A stretch of DNA of 11,269 bases from contig CAZFAP010000162.1 of the NCBI GenBank assembly GCA_964516325.1, positions 1-11,269 on the forward strand, read 5' to 3'. The notes beneath the pieces were generated by a model, which saw nothing but the letters and a program-made list of their open reading frames with translations, did not search any database and had not been told where the DNA came from. The first letter of the stretch is position 1. Each line of letters starts with the position of its first letter. Both the position numbers and the translations under genes were made by a program. The stretch is from CAZFAP01 sp964516325. GTDB taxonomy: Bacteria > Auribacterota > JABMQX01. Below, piece after piece: positions 7,509 to 11,269 of the stretch.

Positions 7509-7598
7509 GGGTAATCCCCCAGTCACGGGCGGCGGTTGTTCTCTCTTGTCGTGTGTCTGCCAGCCCCCCACCCCCGCCCGTGAACTGAGGCATTACCC
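7509..7598. repeat. 90-base imperfect inverted repeat upstream of rpmB
   Basis: The left arm (7509-7532) and the reverse complement of the right arm (7574-7598) share GGGTAAT, then CAG, then TCACGGGCGG. They differ by two substitutions and one extra base over 24-25 positions. The spacer is 41 bases and is rich in C on the plus strand toward its right end, so the minus strand there has long G-runs. No open frame fits inside. It could be a small mobile element such as a MITE, a protein-binding site, or a long hairpin. It lies upstream of the rpmB -35 box, outside the expected transcript. Confidence 0.6.
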
Positions 7599-7673
7599 AA
7601 AAACCGTCCAAGTCGCAAGCAACGATGGAGGCCTGGGGCAGGGGCAGATTTATGTAAGTCCTTGGTAGGTAAG

Positions 7674-7752
7674 TGCCGGAGGTGGGGGTTGAACCCACAC
7701 GAGTGTTGCCACCCACGGGATTTTGAGTCCCTGACAGAACCCCTTCCGCAAC
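7674..7752 (-). tRNA. tRNA-Leu(CAA)-like sequence lacking its 5' acceptor strand, probably defective
   Basis: On the minus strand the last 57 bases are classic tRNA-Leu. The anticodon loop is CTCAAAA (anticodon CAA at 7725-7723), on a GGGA/TCCC stem. A long variable arm follows, then the T arm GTGGG-TTCAACC-CCCAC, and the 3' acceptor strand CTCCGGC with discriminator A at 7674. CCA is not encoded. Upstream, a plausible but weak D arm (GCGG...CTGT, two wobble pairs) remains. The seven bases where GCCGGAG should stand (up to about 7760) do not pair with CTCCGGC. A partial match, GACGGAA, lies about 17 bases further out. I conclude it is a pseudo-tRNA or an attachment-site fragment rather than a working gene. 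Confidence 0.65.
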
Positions 7753-8103
7753 ATGTTGGAACAGTGGCCCTTCCGTCGTATGTCACGCAATTCCAACCTG
7801 CTAAACCACGTTCAACTCTTTGGATTACTTCGGCTTGGCTCTCGTTATCTTATCTGATTTGACGTGGCTCTGTGCCCCATTTGTCACTTGAAATTGTGCC
7901 ATAAGGGCTGGGCTTGCTTCGGAAAGGGGGCGCAGCGGGACAAAGAGGGGCGATCTTATGGCCGATCGGGAGCCGGGCAGCGCGTCTGGACGGGTAGGGG
8001 GGATTGAGTTGGGGACTCGCCGGCGGGGCGGACTCATGTGGTGCATGGGAAGGCTTTGTAATGGGGGAGACGTGGGGACAATGTGGGTGTGGTGCGAGGG
8101 CAG
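7753..8103. other. Gene-free stretch between the tRNA-like sequence and the SGNH gene
   Basis: No coding region is convincing here. GTTGGAA (7755-7761) and TTCCAAC (7791-7797) form a perfect seven-base inverted repeat directly beside the broken 5' side of the tRNA-like sequence. At 7871-7900 two similar short blocks (ATTTGTCAC and AATTGTGCC) recall the repeated motifs at some insertion-sequence ends, but I cannot assign a family. From about 7915 the plus strand is strongly G-rich, described separately. Confidence 0.5.
7915..8100 (-). terminator. C-rich, G-poor zone after the SGNH gene, candidate Rho-dependent terminator
   Basis: A minus-strand transcript leaving the SGNH gene at 8104 would be rich in C, poor in G and low in structure, with repeated CCCC, CCCAC and CTCCCCC patches. 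That is the composition expected of a rut site. No intrinsic hairpin with a T-tract is present downstream of this gene. The call rests on composition only. Confidence 0.35.
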
Positions 8104-9159
8104 TTACAGCCCGTGAAGCTTGCGGAACTGTTCTTCATCGGTGCGCATGGGGCAGCGAACGGGCTGACCGAGGAGCATCATGAGCTCTTCCAGGTCGAAG
8201 ATGGCGTAGTAGTCGGCGCACACGATCATGCATTTGTGTCGGGACTGTGCCGTGCTCTTGAGGCGGTAGCGGCGAATGCATTCCTGGGCGATCTGCTCGC
8301 CATACTCGTTGGCGTGCACGGGGTCACGATAGAACCGATGCGGGTGCACCTTAGCGGAGCGGATATACTCCGCCCAGGGAGTTGTCATATCGAGATAAGC
8401 GCATCGCTCCTCAGCGGCGAGTTGTTTGAGCGCGGCGCCATAGGGTCCGGTACCCGAGTGGGCGGCCTTAGCCAGCGCCTCCCCGTCTCGCGGATCGGTT
8501 GTGCCAAAGGCGCCGGTGGCCAGCAGAATCTCCACATCGGGCAAAGTAGCACCGAGTTGATGAATGACCTCGCGAATATCTTCGATGCTCCTCTGGCTAA
8601 TCCCGCCAATGAACACAAGATCGGGTTTGCGAGGAACCACGTTCTTGGTAATGCGGCCTTCCTCCTTGTAATACTGACAACCGCCGCCCCCGCGAACATA
8701 GACCGTAGCGCGAATATTCGCTTTCGGGTAGGCTTCGCGCAGTTTGGCGACCCACCCGGAGCGCATGGTGTCATTGACAATGCTGTCGCCCATGGCCAGC
8801 AGGCACAGCTCGCCTCCCTCGGTCAGAATGCGCCGGGTTCCCGAGAGGTGCGTCCAGTCTTGCTTCCGCGAGGTGAATTCCCCCTTCGGCATCTCCGCCT
8901 GGATTTTTTCAATCTGAGCGAGGGAGCGTTCTGGAGAGCTGAAGATGTAGTAGCCCTCTTCCGTCGCTTCATTCGTCTTCGACGGCTGGTCGGGCGGATA
9001 CTTCGCAGGCAGGGCACCTTGCTCCGGGAACTTCACGGGTGAATCCTTCATCATATCGGCAAAGGCAATTGGAGTGGCAAAGCTCTCAACAAGAAGTAAT
9101 GAGAGACTGTATCTAATGGTGCTTCGGACGATTGAGCTCAAAGGTAACGTCTTCTTCAT
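8104..9159 (-). CDS. Secreted SGNH/GDSL-type hydrolase-like protein with an unusual C-terminal tail
   Basis: Probably an exported esterase or deacylase acting outside the cytoplasm; the substrate is unknown. Of its 351 residues, 1-34 form a Sec-type signal peptide ending in AFA. Family blocks follow: LAMGDSIVND at about 121-130 with nucleophile Ser126, VRGGGG at 155-160 as the block II glycine region, FIGGIS at about 183-188, and DPVH with Asp279 and His282 as the rest of the catalytic set. Block III normally reads GxND; here the Asn is absent. The SGNH fold should end near residue 300. The remaining 50 residues (MIVCADYYAIFDLEELMMLL and on) do not look like part of it and may come from read-through or fusion. 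GGTGGA lies 11 bases before the ATG. The upstream neighbour is the Tat protein gene, 234 bases away. Confidence 0.75.
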   Translation of the reverse strand: MKKTLPLSSIVRSTIRYSLSLLLVESFATPIAFADMMKDSPVKFPEQGALPAKYPPDQPSKTNEATEEGYYIFSSPERSLAQIEKIQAEMPKGEFTSRKQDWTHLSGTRRILTEGGELCLLAMGDSIVNDTMRSGWVAKLREAYPKANIRATVYVRGGGGCQYYKEEGRITKNVVPRKPDLVFIGGISQRSIEDIREVIHQLGATLPDVEILLATGAFGTTDPRDGEALAKAAHSGTGPYGAALKQLAAEERCAYLDMTTPWAEYIRSAKVHPHRFYRDPVHANEYGEQIAQECIRRYRLKSTAQSRHKCMIVCADYYAIFDLEELMMLLGQPVRCPMRTDEEQFRKLHGL

Positions 9160-9393
9160 CAGACATCTGCTCCACCACGTGACCCGCGCGATTCATAGAA
9201 AGGACGACGGACAGCGACACCGGCCCGAAACGGTGATTAGATTACGTAGTTCACGGCATACTACTCAGCAGCAGCCGCCAGAACCGCCGTCACGAATATG
9301 TTAGCCCTTTGATTAGACAAGGCCCCTCTGGTTTTTGGAGCAGTGTTGAGCACGACGGGGTTCCCTTTTAGGTTATGCCAAATCATTCTTGAC
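9160..9393. other. Gap between the SGNH and Tat-protein genes
   Basis: This 234-base gap must hold the SGNH gene's promoter if it is not cotranscribed with the Tat gene, but I see no confident -35/-10 pair on the minus strand. A small inverted repeat, GTAGT (9246-9250) with ACTAC (9260-9264), is the only dyad noticed. There is no convincing terminator after the Tat gene. Confidence 0.4.
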
Positions 9394-10281
9394 CTAAACA
9401 TCGGTCTGCAGGTCAGATTGACGGGGGGCCCTCCTTGTCAGCTTCAACGTCAGCGAGCTGTTCTCCGCGATCTCGTCGCGCTTCCTGGGAAACACACCCA
9501 GGCAAATGCCATCTTTCGGTTTCAGGCGTTTGAAAACGTAGGGCAGTCTCTCTTTGGGGGAAACGCGACCCGCCGCGAGGACCTTGTACGCCACCACTGG
9601 TTTGGGAAGCTTCTCGATCGTACCCAGCGACTCTTTGAGACCTTCGGGGACATAGTTGTCTGGTCGGTAGAGACACTGATGGTAGAAGTCTGCCGGCAGC
9701 CCTCGCTCCTCGGCCTCCAGGTGGGTCGTGGCGCGGTGCGTGGCCATGCCAGCCGGCAGTCCGTGGCTCTTAATCAACTCTAACCAGCCACGGACCACGT
9801 CCCACTTCCCGTCGTTGACCTGGTCGTCAATGCGGATTCCCTGGATGGCGATCGCCTTGCAGCCGTTCTTCACGGCGATCTTGATGTCGCGTTCCATGGG
9901 CAACCGGTCGGGTTGTCCAATCCAGACCTTCAGCTTGCCGCCCTTCTCGCGGTAGCGATTCCACACACGGACCCAGTTTTCGTAGCAAGGCGTCCACACG
10001 GCTGTGATACCATGTTCGGCTGCCTGATCCAGCACTGCCATGATACGCTCCTCCGTGTAGTACTCCCGCATCTCGTCCCCGGAAGCCTGGGGATTGCCGT
10101 GGTCGAAGCCGAAGAACGGATTGCTCCCTAGGATCAGGCGGGAGACCTCGAGGTTCCCCAGCCTGATGGTGGGAAGCTGGCTCCTGGTCGTCTCGGTCAG
10201 GGCAGTGGAGCCCGCCGGCCGCATCGCTGCGACAAATGCACCCAAACCAACAGTCCTGAGAAAATCACGACGCGTACTCAT
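9394..10281 (-). CDS. Tat-exported TIM-barrel/aldo-keto-reductase-like protein
   Basis: Function is not established. The 295-residue product starts MSTRRDFLRTVGLGAF, a clear twin-arginine signal, so it is exported folded and may bind a cofactor. The mature part opens like an aldo-keto reductase (IRLGNLEVSRLILGSNPF at about 39-56). It then alternates strands and helices as in a TIM barrel, for example GITAVWTPCYENW at 91-103, KLKVWIGQPD, CKAIAIQGIRIDD at 141-153 and HGLPAGMATH. A proline-rich KLPKPVVAYKVLAAGR at about 224-239 follows, and the end GVFPRKRDEIAENSSL resembles the close of such barrels. I see no standard AKR Tyr/His/Lys/Asp set. The ATG at 10281 is preferred over the in-frame one at 10299, because AGGAGG (10287-10292) lies five bases ahead of it and the Arg pair then falls at residues 4-5. 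Confidence 0.75.
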   Translation of the reverse strand: MSTRRDFLRTVGLGAFVAAMRPAGSTALTETTRSQLPTIRLGNLEVSRLILGSNPFFGFDHGNPQASGDEMREYYTEERIMAVLDQAAEHGITAVWTPCYENWVRVWNRYREKGGKLKVWIGQPDRLPMERDIKIAVKNGCKAIAIQGIRIDDQVNDGKWDVVRGWLELIKSHGLPAGMATHRATTHLEAEERGLPADFYHQCLYRPDNYVPEGLKESLGTIEKLPKPVVAYKVLAAGRVSPKERLPYVFKRLKPKDGICLGVFPRKRDEIAENSSLTLKLTRRAPRQSDLQTDV

Positions 10282-10450
10282 AATAACCTCCTGCTCCATA
10301 GCCTCTTTGAAGTGGACAGACCTCTCCCATCAGTTGCCGCTCCTCTTCTTCGACCGACTCCGCAGTGGTGCCCGGATCGGCAATATCCCGCGAGTGCCAT
10401 GCTGCTTGGACAACCGGGCCGTTCAACCGTCCGAGCAGACCTCTCTTCAT
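10265..10450 (-). CDS. Possible small ORF overlapping the Tat-protein start
   Basis: A 61-codon frame starts MKRGLLGRLNG, contains an acidic helix-like run (TTAESVEEEERQLMG) and ends 17 bases inside the Tat-protein gene, which could couple their translation. It has no Shine-Dalgarno and no family that I recognise. It may be the tail of a broken gene, since the same frame is open further upstream only as a shadow of the FG-GAP fragment. Low certainty. Confidence 0.2.
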   Translation of the reverse strand: MKRGLLGRLNGPVVQAAWHSRDIADPGTTAESVEEEERQLMGEVCPLQRGYGAGGYYEYAS

Positions 10451-11261
10451 TATGCACAGGAATGCACGAACCAACAAGGGAGTGTTTCCCCCAACGGATA
10501 CCAAGTGCGGCAATGCCCTCCCGTAAGCTTGGCCGGCCGCCCACGATGATATCCAGGGCCCCGTCGGCGTCCACGTAGTAGCACTCCGCATAGACGTACT
10601 GTTCATTGTCAGTGCCAGGAATCGGGCCACCGTCTTGCCAGGCCGAGGCATCATGGGCCTTTGATTTGGCGGGTGCCCAGATGACACGTACACCGGGGCA
10701 CAGTCCTTTCCCGAGGTCATCGCCTTCGACCACCACCATGTCGATGTTGCCATCGCCGTCCAGGTCCCCGAGGCAGGCGTATTCGGGATTGCGCGTTTGC
10801 CCCAGCACCAGGCGCGGCCATTCCTTGCGCACCTCGCCGTTCTTGCCTGGATGAAAAACAATGGTCATGAGATCACGGCGCTCATCGAAGGTTGTCAGAC
10901 CCCCCACGCCGACCGCGCGGACTGTCCCCTCCTCGGTCTCCCATTGCTGCCGGTGCAGATGTTCGTCCTCGGGGAGATTCCGCATCCCCCGGATGTCCTG
11001 GGTCACCGTCATGTCGGTCTTAGAGGGAATCACAAACTCGATCCCCCGCTTGTGCTTGAGCTCCCACAGTCGTCCCCCGTCCAGAAAACCCCGGTCCACA
11101 AGCAAAAGCCGAATGGCATCCCGCCCGATGTTCTTACGGGCCTGGTCTATCATGTCCAACAAGTGCGGGTTCTCGCTCTCCTCGATGCGCAGCATCTTGG
11201 CCGCCACCACGTACCGCCGCAACACGTCGAACACGTAAACCAGCTTGAACCCGTAGACCAT
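10278..11261 (-). CDS. Chimeric frame: IS4-like DDE transposase fragment joined in frame to FG-GAP repeats
   Basis: One open frame of at least 327 codons holds two unrelated parts. Residues 1-126 are the C-terminal half of a DDE transposase: MVYGFKLVYVFDV, LLLVDRGFLDGGRLWELK with Asp56, IEFVIPSKTDM, and VGVGGLTTFDE. Residues from about 127 are FG-GAP/VCBS-like: WPRLVLGQTRNPEYACLGD, DLDGDGNID at 167-175 with a calcium-binding DxDxDG pattern, VRVIWAP, and a second DADGALDIIVGGRP at about 231-244. After that the sequence loses family character. The frame stays open toward the window edge (Pro-Lys precede the Met), so the transposase N-terminus with the first catalytic Asp lies outside. No function is expected for the join as it stands. 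It is most simply read as an insertion followed by deletion, or an assembly chimera. Confidence 0.7.
   Translation of the reverse strand: MVYGFKLVYVFDVLRRYVVAAKMLRIEESENPHLLDMIDQARKNIGRDAIRLLLVDRGFLDGGRLWELKHKRGIEFVIPSKTDMTVTQDIRGMRNLPEDEHLHRQQWETEEGTVRAVGVGGLTTFDERRDLMTIVFHPGKNGEVRKEWPRLVLGQTRNPEYACLGDLDGDGNIDMVVVEGDDLGKGLCPGVRVIWAPAKSKAHDASAWQDGGPIPGTDNEQYVYAECYYVDADGALDIIVGGRPSLREGIAALGIRWGKHSLVGSCIPVHNEERSARTVERPGCPSSMALAGYCRSGHHCGVGRRRGAATDGRGLSTSKRLWSRRLL
10530..10883 (-). pseudogene. FG-GAP repeat protein remnant
   Basis: This is the FG-GAP part of the chimeric frame. It holds two repeat units, each with an Asp-rich loop followed by hydrophobic strand residues (IDMVVVEG; LDIIVGG). FG-GAP repeats build beta-propellers in secreted proteins, usually with more units, an N-terminal signal and a terminal barrel. 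Here the start, the signal and the remaining blades are missing, so I call it a fragment of an exported protein. Confidence 0.6.
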
Positions 11262-11269
11262 CTTCGGAA
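10884..11269 (-). mobile_element. Partial insertion sequence, IS4-like transposase 3' part
   Basis: The transposase fragment runs off the right window edge and is cut at its C-terminal side near 10884, where FG-GAP coding begins. The VDRGF block fits the second catalytic Asp of IS4-type DDE enzymes. The C-terminal end with the catalytic Glu and the terminal inverted repeat were not found, so this side of the element is probably deleted. Confidence 0.6.

Noticed and set aside
7674..7752. tmRNA 3' domain
   Set aside because: The sequence contains an anticodon arm and a long variable arm matching tRNA-Leu, and there is no tag-coding region.
7662..7862. Plus-strand frame of 66 codons across the tRNA-like sequence
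   Set aside because: Peptides of this kind (RRWGLNPHE) are typical false frames across tRNA genes.
8083..9042. Plus-strand frame of 319 codons over the SGNH gene
   Set aside because: The minus strand has a signal peptide and SGNH motifs in order; the plus frame has neither motifs nor a start signal.
1..11269. CRISPR array or rRNA genes
   Set aside because: No regularly spaced direct repeats and no rRNA-like conserved blocks were seen on either strand.

Overview
This window looks like bacterial chromosome, probably from an uncultured or poorly sampled lineage. It has moderately high GC and a conserved core block on the left two thirds, then an accessory-looking stretch on the right third. 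SecD and SecF are fused into one long polypeptide. The right side carries a Tat-exported TIM-barrel-like protein, a secreted SGNH hydrolase and an FG-GAP repeat remnant. Together these suggest the Planctomycetes/Verrucomicrobia/Lentisphaerae sphere or a similar phylum (for example Hydrogenedentes or Sumerlaeota). This is an inference; the sequence alone does not fix the taxon.

Left block (1-7430). The window opens inside the 3' part of a 2-oxoacid dehydrogenase E2 gene that has two E3-binding domains in tandem before the catalytic domain. A gap of about 690 bases follows. It has no convincing gene, but it holds hairpins, a well-spaced sigma54-like site and a sigma70-like promoter. Next come yajC, a fused secDF and recJ, all on the plus strand; yajC-secDF-recJ is a recurring order in bacteria. 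The first two act in Sec-dependent protein export at the inner membrane; recJ is a cytoplasmic single-strand exonuclease. Convergent to recJ lies rpmB (ribosomal protein L28, four-cysteine form), with a clear Shine-Dalgarno and a sigma70-like promoter on the minus strand.

Boundary (7430-8100). Upstream of rpmB there is a 90-base imperfect inverted repeat with arms of about 24 bases. Beyond it, on the minus strand, is a tRNA-Leu(CAA)-like sequence that keeps the anticodon, variable and T arms and the 3' acceptor strand but has no matching 5' acceptor strand. The next bases are C-rich and G-poor on the minus strand, as expected of a Rho-dependent termination zone.

Right block (8100-11269). All recognisable genes are on the minus strand: a secreted SGNH/GDSL-type hydrolase with an unexplained C-terminal tail, a Tat-signal TIM-barrel/aldo-keto-reductase-like protein, and an open frame in which an IS4-like DDE transposase fragment runs in frame into an FG-GAP repeat fragment. 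The broken tRNA, the transposase chimera and the exported proteins fit an island or decayed mobile region joined to core chromosome at the tRNA. No integrase is visible in the window.
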